This document shows, piece by piece, positions 48,200-59,984 of a DNA stretch of 64,000 nucleotides. This DNA is from Bolinopsis microptera (taxonomy: Eukaryota > Ctenophora > Tentaculata > Lobata > Bolinopsidae), in the NCBI RefSeq assembly GCF_026151205.1, contig NC_087077.1, positions 10,779,983 through 10,843,982 on the forward strand, given 5' to 3'. Numbering within the stretch: the stretch's first letter is position 1; every line of letters begins with the position of its first letter. The notes under the pieces were generated by a model. It did no database searches and was not told the origin of the DNA. It saw only the letters and a list, made by a program, of their open reading frames with translations. Position numbers and translations under genes: made by a program.

Positions 48200-51100
48200 C
48201 GGTGGAGGTTGGAGGAGTGGGAGTGTGGGAGAGAGGCAAGGTGTTATATTTTGTTATTCTGTTGAAATTTTAATAAGGTTCCCCGCATTTTGATAAGTAC
48301 CGTATTTGATTCCCAGATTGAAATTTAAGTGAAGAATTTGTGAATAGTCAGTTAGTTAATTCCAGCAATTATCAAGTACACTCCCCAACTTGTCTCTGAA
48401 ATGTGAAAGTTAGACAAAATATAGTGCTGCCTGACCTTTGTTACAGCTGTTTCATGTCACGATTGTTAAACTATTAAACTTAAAGTAGTGACGACATGAT
48501 ATCTGGCGCTGAAAGAAGACAAGTATTGGGAGAAATAAGTGTCTTGATTTTAATAACCCATCAGGAGATTTGCCAATATGGGATTGGATTACATTAGCTG
48601 TACACTGGAAACAGCTCGTAATGTTAGGTGATAATCAGTTTCTCCTCTTGTCAGTTGTCTTCTTTTGTATGGTCGCGAGCTTTTTGTGTCCCCGACATCC
48701 AGTTAAACTTAAAGATGGCCTTCAAACAAGCCTACATGTTCTCATCTGTTGAGATGTGAGATGTGTGACCATCCACGCTCAACCATTACACTGTATTACA
48801 CTGTATTAATTACACTAGCATCGAACTTAAAACTAGTATTTTCAGTGAGGGTGTCATTGTTTCTTCGGATTTGTAACATGTATATTTCAATATTTCGGAG
48901 GAGTAGTCAATATCTTATTCTTCTTCTTTTTCAGGGTTATTAAATGTTTAAGTGTCTTTTGATGCTAGCTGTGGCATATTATTGTTGATCATTTACGTTT
49001 CTTGATACGGAGCTGATACTTGGAAGCTCTCAACAACCTTCCCATTTACTTGTTTCGGTTTTTCTACCTTTTCAATGATCGAGAGACTAGAATAGCCCAA
49101 CTCAGCATCCATGACCAAGAATAGCTCAACATCTTAATATAGTTACAGGGACTATTTTCTCATTTTCTGCAACATTTAAAATCTAAAGCATCTACAAATA
49201 ACAGCAATTTATGGTCAATTTTCTCCCTATAAATACGTAAGTACCGGTAAATGCCTATTAGCGGTATTCACCAATTATAGCGATAATCACGTCATTACTA
49301 CGTCTCTGCACAAATTGACTCCCCCTGGCAGTTAAACAGACGTTGTTCCTGGTTACAGGATGAGTTTAAAATTAAATAACAATTTACCGATTTTTTTCCG
49401 TTTTCATCTGGTACGGATGGTCTGATGAGACCGTCACTCGAGTGATATCAAGTTAGGTACTTTATACAACAATGGGAATTCACCAAATATTTCAGATCCG
49501 TTCATTGGAATTTCGTTAGACACATTTCTTATCCTATACCGGGCATATACCAATTTTTCCCGATTTCTCCCACATTAGAAATTGTTCGTCAGTAGGTTAA
49601 AAAATGTATGACGTCCATCATGCCACAAGGCTTTGCATCTGAATCATATTCTGCTGCTTTATTCGACCAATAATAATTCTGTGTGACGTGAAATGTTGAA
49701 TAATTCCACAAAGTTTCCCTCTCTAATATTACCCTCTCACACGAGAGATGTCGAACACTACCTTATATGGCAATGTTACTATAGCAACACTACCTTACAT
49801 GGTAACTGTACTACCTCTCATGAAAGATGTCAAACTCAGTGACAATGTTCCGTAGTTAGTCTGCTACGTCCATGTATTATTTCCACAGTAGTCTACAAGC
49901 ACGTAACATGTGAGAATGAGGAGTGCAGTACAGCAGCTATTTACTTGTACCAAGTTATTGATATACCGGATAACGTAGAACCAAATACCGAAGTAATGGA
50001 ACAATTATACACGATATCCCATCTTCCAAGTCTTCTTCCAGTATAAGTACCATGTAGTCACATAAGTCCGTCAGTTATACAGCTACTTATACAGAGGGAT
50101 CGTCCAGATATTACGTCAGCTTTCTATAGGGGAGATAAAGGTTTCGAAATCGGCCACAACACCGACACTGTATTATGCAGATTGACACAGAAGCTCTAAG
50201 TGCACATTTGCTGACGAAGAAAGGATCTTAATCTTCACAGGTTATTAATTCGTAGAATTGATAATTCGTAGAATTGATAATACATATTATGTATTAATCT
50301 ATTCTGAACAGTATTACGCATCCCATCTTTTCCGTCCTCATTGAATACAAAAACAGGTTTATTTGTCTTGTTAATATATATTCACATTCACAGTCTATAT
50401 CATACGTATACTATTGTTAATCTGGATAAAATTACGTAATAAATATAATGGTGTGACGCAGTAATCCGGAATCCCTGCCCCTTTGACGTCAGAAAATTAA
50501 TCGGTATCATATTTAATCGCTATTATAAGTTCGATCGGTATTATATTTCAAAACTTTATTCAAAGGGGCTAATAATCGCTATTCGTCATTTTTGATTATT
50601 CCGTCAGTCTTGTATTTCCGTCAGTCGTGCCGAGACGGCAGATTTGCTTATATTTACTATATTTTTATGGCAACCTTCACAGTTTTTTTATTGTGATAAT
50701 GAATTAAAAGTGCGAAACTTGCTAAAAAAGGAGCAATTTCTGCTGCAAAACAGAAAGTGGAAAGCCACTTTGATACAAGTGTAATTGCAATGTGTCATGT
50801 AGGAGAGTGGTGAGGCAACGAATCCGATTACAGGCACTGCAACCACCCTGATGTAGAGACCTGGTTCTCACAGTCTCACCTCTGTTTCTTTAATTTGGTT
50901 AATGGTTGTTATTTTGCAGTTCCTTATTGTTAGTGCTATCTTTTATGTCCGGATATCACGTCAGCAAGCGTCCTATCAGAAAATAGTCAATGAATAGCTT
51001 TTGTCATAGCATGGGTAACACTAATTTCGATGCATAATTACGTCAAATCGATAAGGAAACTGCATTTATTTTTCCGGAGAAATCTTGCGTTTGCATGCAT

Positions 51101-52689
51101 GTTGGAGTAACCGTATTGACATTCAACAAAAACACGCGATATTTATCATCAGCATTCAATTTATTCATAACGCTCTTTCCGGATGCCCCTAGTCACAAGC
51201 ATCCGACTTAAGATGCCCCCTTTTTGACGGTCTCAATTAGAGAGCGATTACTTTAAAATCAGTATACTTGATCTCTCAGTGGCAGGGGGCTCTCTCTATT
51301 GCATGGTGTTTACAACAAAATCACTGCGACTGTTATTAAATAATCCATTCATTACTTCCAATACAGCATATATTTTTAGTAACGGCATTATTATTGAATG
51401 TTGTTACATTCAGATTAATTGTTACACAGTGGAGCATTTATTTTTATGTTTTACTGTTAACTGTAATTATTCAATAATTATATTTTTGTTCGGGGTATTA
51501 GCAATTCTCATATAGTGTTTAATTCCTGTTAAATTCATAGTGCAAAATCTGGGACAATCTGTTACAAGAAACATATCCAGCATAATATAAGATAATTTAA
51601 GATATACGGTCTAATTTTGGAAGAAAAATATTTGCACACAAAGCTAATTTCTTTGAACCACGGTATTAAGGTTTCACAACCCAAGTATTTCTATAATTAA
51701 AACTAAAGTATGTAGATTCATTTAACGTGAGTTTTCCTGCCAAAATATGTCGTTTACCCTAGGTGTTAACTGTGACTTAAACACAATTAATAATTAACCG
51801 ATAATTACAGGACACTCCCCAATTTGTTGGTGCTGTTCTATTACTATTACTTATAATTTGGGGCGAGTGATATAAAATTGATGTATTGGATTACACCATT
51901 CATTCTTTATTAATTAGTTACACACCCTACTTAAGATGTCAGCTTCATTAGATTCGTCATTATGGTTATCTAATGAAATCTATTGTCACCTTAAAGTACT
52001 TATAGTTATATAATTATAATATGGCATTTTATTTTACTACAAGTCCTAATTTTGTATGCTCTGCCAATCGAATTCATGGCGACTTTAGCTATCTTCCTCC
52101 AAATTGAATGATTGAGTTTATTATTATGATCTTTGTCCCAATTTATCCCTATTCTAACATAAATGTACTAAGTACTTACTATTAAGTTGCTTTACCACTT
52201 ACAATCGTTTAAAATCCTGCTTTAAATTTAATGTTGATAAATTAAAGAACTCTATTTAATTTGATTATTTAGATTAACCAATGGAAAAAATGGGACGAAC
52301 TGATTTAGCGATTTAATGTTTGACCAAGTACCTAATAATCCTAACCATTTTATTGGCCATTTGCACTGACTGCTGTAGTTTTATGATAGAGTAAACATCC
52401 AGAATAATTAATTGAGTTCTATTTAAAGTATTTTTGATTTTATGAGATCCGTGTTTGTTTTAAACTTTCTGTTCCGATGAGGAGATAAAGTATTTTGATG
52501 AGAGCCGTTCAGACATGGCCACCGTATTGTGTAAATTATTTAGTAAAATCTTATAAAATATCTTTGCCCCATAGGAGCGGGGTAGTACTGTGTTTCGTTC
52601 GATTCGTAGGTACTAACTAATTTATACGAATACTAACAATTTTAACTTTAACTTATAGATTGATGGGAACAAACGGGGGACTTACTTAC
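48200..52689. other. No gene seen
   Basis: AT-rich, no recognisable exon or RNA gene. I saw no long repeats or inverted repeats here. Confidence 0.45.
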
Positions 52690-52762
52690 CATGTGCACGG
52701 ATCTGAATTCTCCAGGTAAGCTTCTTTATTAGTTCCGTTTTATCTGAATTCTTACCGACCAT
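52690..52762 (-). CDS. Weak candidate first coding exon, minus strand
   Basis: On the minus strand an ATG in a good context (ACCATGG, first base at 52762) opens a 24-codon Lys/Arg-containing stretch (start MVGKNSDKTELIKK) that runs to a strong splice donor, CATG|GTAAGTAAG, at the 52690/52689 border. The open frame also extends upstream to about 52912. No downstream exon could be identified in the 52.0-52.6 kb sequence, and no domain is recognised. The call rests on start context plus donor alone. Confidence 0.2.
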
Positions 52763-55134
52763 GGTACAAAGGACTGAAAACTCAAACTGACATACAGACA
52801 AACATGCTCCAAGTATGACCGATGTCAACAAATTGTCAATTTTTTGAGCTTTAAATTTCATCTTTAAAATAAATACCTTATACTTCGAAATTCTTTGCCT
52901 GAACCGCCGCACCGGTCAAAGAAACCATTATGTAACATACACTAGGAATTTTCATTGAAGTTTTTAATATTTATAAGCATTTCGGTTCCTCGTAATGCTT
53001 TTATAAGACAGAAATTCTGAAATTAGGCGGCCAGAAAGTAAGCAGTAAGTCGCCCTTTCCATTTGCCGCACAATTTACCACACCAAGTCCCACCCAACAT
53101 TTAAAAACGAACAGAAAAGCCGATATAACAAAAATATGTACGATATGAAATTTTATTTTACAAGAATCCCGTACCGTTTTGAATAACTTATACTATTTCA
53201 AAACCCGCAAAGTTTTAAGTTTTACTATAAAAAAGCCCGCGCTGTTTTAAATTACAAAACCCCGCAACGTTCTAAGTTTTTCTTTTTTTAACTTGAAGTT
53301 TACTTTACAAAATCCGTACAAAATTCCACGTAGCAGCCCAATAATGTAGAATGAAGAAGCATTATTTAATATTTTGGCCAACATAAAACGGTCGGCAAAA
53401 AGTTATGCCTACGGTTGATGGAAATCTAGCGTCCGCTAACCGCCGTAATTCTTGTTAAGTTTAACGGACGTTGATTCATCGCTATACATTACAAACCCTT
53501 GTTCACCACCATTCTGGTGAAATAATGGCTTCACATGCTTTAACAGTATTAGAATCACTACTGTACGTCGTTTAGTTCTCAAAATTGCATGTTACTTCTT
53601 TACTTGGAGTTTTACTTGCGTTCGTCTCCGCGACTATATTGATAAGCTTGCGCTGCCTTTTCAGGAGCCATGAATAGTCGTCCCTGTCATTGAATAAATA
53701 AAATAGTTACATTTTATTGATAAAACGTTATATTGTTACATTTAGATCTAGATTATACTAATATGAACTGCTTATAGTATACTTTAAAATTAAAGTGTGC
53801 CTTGAAGGATCAAAATAATATAAACTATAAATTATACTATCATTGTAATCCTGAAAACGCGCTTTAATATATGAGTTTTAAAAAATTCGTAATGAAGATT
53901 TCAGGCGCGTGCTGAATTGCATCCTTATCTTGTTTCATATATGACGACCGTCAGTCATGGCCTTGCCAGCTAATGAGTTATGAAACCTTCCTTCTAGAAT
54001 AATCCGAAGCTCTCTTGGACCTAGCACAAACCATTGAGATAATGCACTACACTAAAATCAAATTCACTAAACGTAAAGAACTAAACCTTTTGACGCCAGA
54101 CACCTTGACTTACTTCCACTTATATAATCTAATTTTATCATCTTACTACTTAACTTATTCAATTTAGTCTATCCAACCTTTTCTCTTCTCCTTGACATAG
54201 CTATGCTAATTAACTAATTAGGTACGTTAGGAGGTAATTGATATGACGTAATTGAGGCCACGAACTCGAGCAACTCCACACAAGTATATATATATATTTA
54301 AATTGTTTAGAGTAATAAGCCACTGTAAGTAAATTCGGCTCTTGTCGGCTGCTAACCACCCACATAAATGTATCATATCCTGTATATTCTCGAACTTATT
54401 AGTAGTTACATCCCCCTGCCACTAGGATCTCTGCCGCCAATATAATGCCGCCAAATTGATAAACGCCGCCAAATTGACGGCTGTTATTTTTTTGTATTGT
54501 TATTATAATAATTGTGTCTAAAACTCTTTTAATTTGACCGTGGATATTATACCATAGTAAGCTCTCCCCGATGATTGATGTCCTCTAATCTTGTCAGTAA
54601 GGTTTGTTTATAACTAAATGATATAAATCAATTATCTGTTTAAGGCTGGTGATTGTGCTATGCGTGTCTGTGCTTAGTACTATATAATTAATTATCCGTT
54701 ATCGACGTGTATAACAAGAAGTCGTACAATGGTTAAAAACGTGACCAATTATCGTTGTAATCAACTTAACTGAAGTCGTTATCTTTCAAATCAGCACTCT
54801 ACCAGAACACGAGTTAACGTAAAAATCAAATTTAATTGCACCATAAATAAATAATATAACATTTCCGTGGGAAGCACAAGACATTTTGATTTTCTGCCTT
54901 TGATTCCCGACATCCGCCCACATTGGGCGACGTCAGTCAGGAGACCTCATGCGTCAATTCTGTAATTGAGTAATTGTTGTCAATTCTGTAATTGTGTAAT
55001 TGTTTCCCATACAGAGTTTGTTATAAGAACAATGTCTTCTCCATCAAAGTTACTCCTCCGTATAACGGTAATTAAGGCCACTAACATTCGTACAGTAATA
55101 ACGTTAATATATAAAATGTAAAATTAGACCCGTT
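52763..55134. other. No gene seen; upstream of the transporter gene
   Basis: Non-coding. Short repeats are an AACCCCGCAA.GTT.TAAGTTTT pattern with ~60-bp spacing at 53200-53290, GCCGCCAAATTGA near 54430-54480, and GTCAATTCTGTAATTG.GTAATTG twice at 54955-55003. A TATATAAAA at 55108-55116 lies about 220 bp upstream of exon 1A and could be a TATA box, without further support. Confidence 0.4.
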
Positions 55135-55314
55135 GTAGGAGAAAATACACCTCCTCCCTTCCTAGAATTCTACTATAAGTAGTCTGCATCATTTATCAAA
55201 CCGGCCTTTGAGTATGAGCGTTATTCGTAGGAGAAAATACACCTCCCTTCCTATAGTTCTACTTTAAGTAGTCTACCTCATTTAACAAACCCTTTGAGTA
55301 TAAGCGTTATTCGT
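55135..55314. repeat. 92-bp direct tandem duplication upstream of exon 1A
   Basis: Unit 1 (55135-55226) and unit 2 (55227-55314) both run GTAGGAGAAAATACACCTCC ... AAGTAGTCT.C.TCATTT ... CCTTTGAGTAT.AGCGTTATTCGT with few differences. The second unit ends 23 bp before the start codon of exon 1A, so it may lie in the promoter or 5' untranslated region. Confidence 0.85.
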
Positions 55315-55337
55315 CTTGGTTGTTGATACAGTACTAT

Positions 55338-55447
55338 ATGGCTTTCGTTAAGCTTAAAACGAAGCCTTTGCCGAAGGCTAAGGTCGTTAAAAAGAAGCCT
55401 AGAGTCGTTTATGCGAGGCCGAGGCCTCGATCACCGGGCTATGTACG
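55338..55447 (+). CDS. Alternative first coding exon (1A) of the MFS transporter
   Basis: ATG at 55338 opens 36 codons plus 2 bases and stops at CG|GTAAAT (donor 55448). The peptide is Lys/Arg/Pro-rich: it starts MAFVKLKTKPLP, has a KKKPRVV block, an ARPRPRSP stretch, and ends GYV(R). It is clearly paralogous to exon 1B at 56060: same M-x-FVK-x-K start, same (K/S)PRV block, same GYV(R) end, same donor and same phase 2. Spliced to the exon at 56594 it gives codon CG|C (Arg) and stays in frame. Read without splicing, the frame ends at the TAA inside the donor, so a 37-aa peptide is the alternative reading. AG-type acceptor context (GTTGTTGATACAG) occurs 7 bp upstream of the ATG. It could be a true alternative promoter/exon or a relic of a duplicated gene. 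Confidence 0.6.
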
Positions 55448-56059
55448 GTAAATGTGGGGTTCATTGGGGAATTTACATTGAAACATCAGACTTAACCCGA
55501 CCTCCGAAATTGCGAAAGATACCAATTATTCTTGTTTGAAAGCATTATCAACTACATTCGACACGACTGACCAGTGGTTAGAAATAGAGATTATGGGGTC
55601 TACCTTGTGTTTCACAAGATATATATAAAATTTAGAATTTGAATCGAGTTTAAATCTGATCACCCACTCTTCTAGAACTTTCCTTAAGTACCACATAAAA
55701 TCCTCCTTCATTTACCATTTTAAACCATGTAATATAATCAGTAATTACACTAATTCAACATGGTTACACAAGGTTAATCCAATGTTGTGACCAAAAAAAC
55801 ACTAGCCTCATCAAACTACGTGGCCTTGGAATGTCCAGTATTTGAATATTTGAGTTTGTTACTGCGTTCATTTTAATTCTACGGAATAACGGTATTTATA
55901 ATTTGCCACGGCCTCTCTTGTCACCCTGCTAAATAAACGACGATCTTCCTAATTTGTCGAAGACCTTAAAGTGGGATCACCCCATAGTTAAAATACTAAT
56001 CCGGCCCTTGATATTTATTTCATTTGATTTGCTTGCTGATCCACAGCTGCTGAGTTGTT
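55448..56059. other. Intron 1A / upstream region of exon 1B
   Basis: Non-coding in the + direction. A 61-codon minus-strand frame (55526-55711) has no recognisable domain. The sequence just before exon 1B, GCTTGCTGATCCACAG, resembles a splice acceptor 13 bp upstream of the ATG. Confidence 0.45.
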
Positions 56060-58974
56060 ATGCCTTTCGTTAAATTTAAAAAGAGGGCTGAGCCTAAGCC
56101 GAAGGTCGTTAGTAAGAGCCCCAGAGTTGAGAAATTAAGGCCGAAGGACACTCAATCGTCAGGCTATGTGCGGTAAATTGGGGTAGACGGGGTTTAGTGA
56201 GACACTAAAGACTGAATTTTGATTCTGATCATTAATAAAATTTAATTGGCAAAAATACATATATTCGTAACGAGATGGTTCGAAGTTTCAGTGTTTAACC
56301 ACTGAACAGTGAACGCTGCTATTACTCTATTAGTTTAATACAATGGTTGTGACTTGTGATCATGTGACCTATATTCTATTTTTGGATAGCCACATATCAC
56401 CACTTTCTATCATCACTCTGATGAATAAACGGAAAACATGCCGACAACAACTACATCCGACATAACAGTGACCAGTCCTGAATTATTTAATAAATTAATA
56501 ATAATATTTCCTTCCGTTTCACAAGATGTTTTCTTGCATTTTTTCACAAAATATTTCCTTGTGTTTCATAATATAAAAACCTCTATTCCTCAGCCCGACT
56601 GAGTACGTGACACAGATGAACAGGAAAAATGCTCTGCAACTAGCAGACCAGGAAGTAGCTCTTCAGGAGGTGCTACATTTTCTTGTACAGGGTCTAGCTT
56701 ATCTTCTGCTTATCCTGATTATCTGCAGCTTTGGGTTCGTCACCGGGTTAGAGGTGAGTTTCAACGTGCTTTTAAACGGATTTAGATATTTCGAACTTTC
56801 ATTTTCTATTAACATTACGTTTGGAGGATCAGCAGATTATCAATTTATTGACCAGGAACGACTATTTTTTGTTGCACCCCTCTAAATTCCTCTTCCACAG
56901 TACCTATCGTATCCTCTCCTGATGAGACAGTTGACCTGTACGGAAGAATGGGGAACCATATACCAAAGTGTTTTACCGTCAGCCAATTTACTGGCAAACA
57001 TGATCGGATCTATCGTTGGTGGCATTGCTATTGATAAGATTGGAAGGAGACCAGTATTTATTGTTTCTGCGCTACTTGCTATTGTCGCAGGTTGGTTTAC
57101 AAAATTTAACTTTTTTTATACATAAGCTTCAACTTAAATTTTGTTATTGTAGCATGTATATTGTATAAGTTCAACTAGCAGCGACTTTTTAGCCAAACAA
57201 ATGTGATCACACAATCCTAATTCATATTGTATAAGTTCCGTAGAATATATGAAAACAAAGTTAAACGAAAAACTTGAATAGTTAAAATTAATTATACATA
57301 TTACATTTTACATGCATATTCTAATTTTCTTGAATGGCGTACTCAATTCTGCTATCTGTATATTTATATATATACTACTTGAATATGTAAATTCAGATTT
57401 TAAGTCTCCGTCCGGCTCATTAGACAGGGTAACAGAGTCTGTTAGCAGAGTCCGTTAGCAGAGTCTGTTAGCAGAGTCTGTTAGCAGAGTCTGTTAATAG
57501 AGTCTGTTAGCAGAGTCTGTTAGCAGAGTCTGTTAATAGAGTCTGTTTGCAGAGTCTGATAGCAGAGTCTGTTTGCAGAGTCTGTTAGCAGAGTCTGTTA
57601 GCAGAGTCTGTTAGCAGAGTCTGTTAATAGAGTCTGTTAGCAGAGTCTGTTAGCAGAGTCTGTTAGCAGAGTCTGTTAGCAGAGTCTGTTAGTAGAGTCT
57701 GTTTGCAGAGTCTGATAGCAGAGTCTGTTTGCAGAGTCTGTTTGCAGAGTCTGTTAGCAGAGTCCGTTAGCGGAGTCTGCACCTTAAGTCAGTACTCAGT
57801 CATACGTATATTTAATTTTCGGACACTGTTTATTATCATCAATTATTTTCACCTTATTAGTTATTAAACCTCCATTTTTGCAGAGTTGGTGAGCATGATC
57901 TCGATGGAGACGACCCTGTTCATAGTGGCACGCGGTCTCTCCTCCCTGATAATGGGTGTCCTGTACATCACCACCCTGCTCTACACGATAGAGACATGTC
58001 CAGCTAAACACAGACTCCACTCCTACTTCCTACACTTTCTTGCACAAAACGCTGCCACCACCATTGTCCCTCTCATTATAAGTAATTCTCCGGTTGATGG
58101 GACTACTAACATTTGGCCTGCTGTCTCCAACAGTGTGGTCGTTCTGTTGGCTCTGGGAGTCATCGTGGGGATCCTCTACCCAGAGCCCTCCCAGAGCAGC
58201 AAAATCCGAGCCAACACCGGTTCAAAGTTCCAGAACAGGTTCAGTGTCATGCAGCTGGAGAATGATGACGAGATTCATGCGGAGCCTGAATTCGCAATGT
58301 ACACTGACATGTTTTATAAGGGCGGCAAGGTTGTGGGGTGTCTTCTCATACTCCTATTTTTTATCGGAGGTTTAACTTCCACATCATTGTATCTCTCGTT
58401 TCCCATCATCTATAACTCAAACGGGGTGTGCACTGCGAATGAACAATATTCAAAGCCGTGCATGGAGGAGACTGCGAGTTATGCGACTCACGTGACGAGT
58501 ATCGACGAGCTGGTAACAGTATTTGGGTGTTCCATCTTAGGATCAGTGCTAGCGTACATAGCAGTACAGAGATACGGGAGGAAGAACAGTTACCGGGCCC
58601 CCGCAGCTTTTAGAGTGGTCGTTATTGTCAGTATGGTGATGTGTGGCAGTCACCGTCTCATGCTGTCCCAGGTTGGTCTCCTCGTCCTGTTCACCAACAC
58701 CATGGACTTCACGCTAGATCTTTACTGCTTAGAGCTGTTCGCTGCTAGAAGCAGAGCCACTTCCTTTGGGTTACTCAAAGGACTCAAGTTCTTTGGAACT
58801 GCCATTGCGTTCTTAATTAATCCTTTTATTTTAACGTACGTACCTCCAGACCTTTTGTGGTCAATATATACTGTGGTAGGGACTATTTTATTCGGATGCT
58901 CGTTAGGCCTTAGGAAAGACACTTTTATTATGGCAATTAATATTGAAGAATCTACAATAGACGTTGGATTGTGA
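56060..58974 (+). CDS. MFS transporter (SLC22/SV2/SLC2-like), four coding exons
   Basis: Exons 56060-56172, 56594-56753, 56901-57090 and 57884-58974 (stop TGA), all with GT-AG borders, join to 1554 nt (517 aa). Exon 1 is a Lys/Pro-rich cytosolic tail (MPFVKFKKRAEPKPK..., ending GYVR). TM1 is near residues 68-90, TM2 113-134, then the MFS loop signature GGIAIDKIGRRP (131-142), TM3 142-163 and TM4 166-189. E191-x-x-P194-x-x-x-R198 follows TM4, as in sugar and organic-ion porters. TM5-6 are at about 207-252, a central cytosolic loop at 255-298, and TM7 at 302-321. An outer loop has two Cys (337, 347); TM8 is at 362-382, QRYGRK at 383-388 is the second-half counterpart of the first signature, and AARSRATSFG at 441-450 precedes TM11-12. 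Length and 12 segments fit a complete transporter. The substrate cannot be told: GLUT-type PESPR is absent. AATAAA at 59233 is a possible polyadenylation signal. The intron before exon 4 holds a minisatellite. Confidence 0.85.
57429..57781. repeat. 13-bp minisatellite in the last intron, about 27 copies
   Basis: GTTAGCAGAGTCT and variants (GTTAATAGAGTCT, GTTTGCAGAGTCT, GATAGCAGAGTCT) in tandem. Variants recur in blocks, e.g. the trio TTAATAG / TTTGCAG / GATAGCAG appears twice, which shows higher-order duplication. It ends about 100 bp before the exon 4 acceptor. Confidence 0.95.
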
Positions 58975-59232
58975 CTTGATTTTATGATTTTAGATTTTTA
59001 TCGTATACAACATTTCAGCATTTGACATCTGTATTTCACTGCTTCATGAAAAAATTGAAACTTCAGGACAAAGTGATGAGTAACTCCTCGCCAGACTTGA
59101 GACTTAATGAAAACAAATCCATAGATACTGATAGATACTAAATATAAAATAATTATAATGATATAAATTCTACAAAGAGTAGTTAACATACAATATAAAG
59201 GAATCAAGTCGGAACATCACCCTATCAGTATC

Positions 59233-59238
59233 AATAAA
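59233..59238 (+). terminator. Possible polyadenylation signal AATAAA
   Basis: First clean AATAAA downstream of the transporter stop codon (259 bp after it), before the A3 repeat begins. Confidence 0.35.
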
Positions 59239-59464
59239 TCACTCTCTGCAAAGAGATGGGGAGATACAACATGGCACAACTACATGCACAGCCCATTATA
59301 AAAACCTGAGGATTCATCTAAATCCGTGTCGGCTTCGTTAGTCGGTACGCGTACCCAAGTAACTACTAGTACTATTAGTACAGTTGTGCAATATTCGTTG
59401 CCGAATGGTGAGTCGCGATCGTGTTTTTTATAAAATTCTAAAGATTATAGTATAACTATCATAA

Positions 59465-59963
59465 TCACAGTGCTGGCAAGCACGACCGTTGCATTTATTG
59501 TGGGTATACTATGTACCCCATTTACTATTATACCCCTTTTACTATTATACCCCCTTTGGTACACGTTACAAGCCTCTTTCGTGTTTCGTGCATGCGAAGC
59601 GTGCCTCCGGCAGGAGTTTTTCAGGCATTAAGACTCATCGGAAGTCGTTCGACAGATTTATTTTTAGTTCAAAACATTCTAATTTGATGTCAAAGATGAC
59701 AGGAATAAAAAATAGTTATGTTGAGATTTTTAAGAAATTTGCATAAAATACTCGCCAGCACTGTTATACGAAATTCGGTAAAAAACCCAAAATCGCCATA
59801 TTCAGGTGCCTTAAAAACCATGTTAAAATTGAGTTAGAGATCTGAAATTTTTTTAGGACGTCTAGACGTTGACCAAATCGATTGCAAAAAAAGATTCAAG
59901 TTTCAGGAGCATCGGGAAATGGGTTTTCTAGAACCCCTGTTTTACGACAGATTGTCGTGATAC
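59465..59963 (+). mobile_element. Module A, copy 3 (A3)
   Basis: Starts TCACAGTGCTGGCAAGCACGA after host sequence AACTATCATAA and ends at the ACGACAGATTGTCGT mini-hairpin. Its sequence is closest to A2. The GAA-triloop hairpin is degraded (59589-59605) and the second one is reduced to CCTCCGGCAGG. With B3 it makes an A-B unit of ~2,066 bp (59465-61530). Confidence 0.75.
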
Positions 59964-59984
59964 ATACATATACATATACATATA
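59964..59984. repeat. TATACA microsatellite junction
   Basis: TACATACATATACATATACATA between A3 and B3, in the place of 2946-2970. Its presence here shows that the microsatellite is an internal part of the A-B unit. Confidence 0.8.

Noticed and set aside
49405-49460. Hammerhead ribozyme (CTGATGAG-like box)
   Set aside because: A CTGATGAGA core is present but no GAAAC/GTC partner with pairing stems could be found.
57796-58020. 74-codon minus-strand frame
   Set aside because: Antisense shadow of transporter exon 4.
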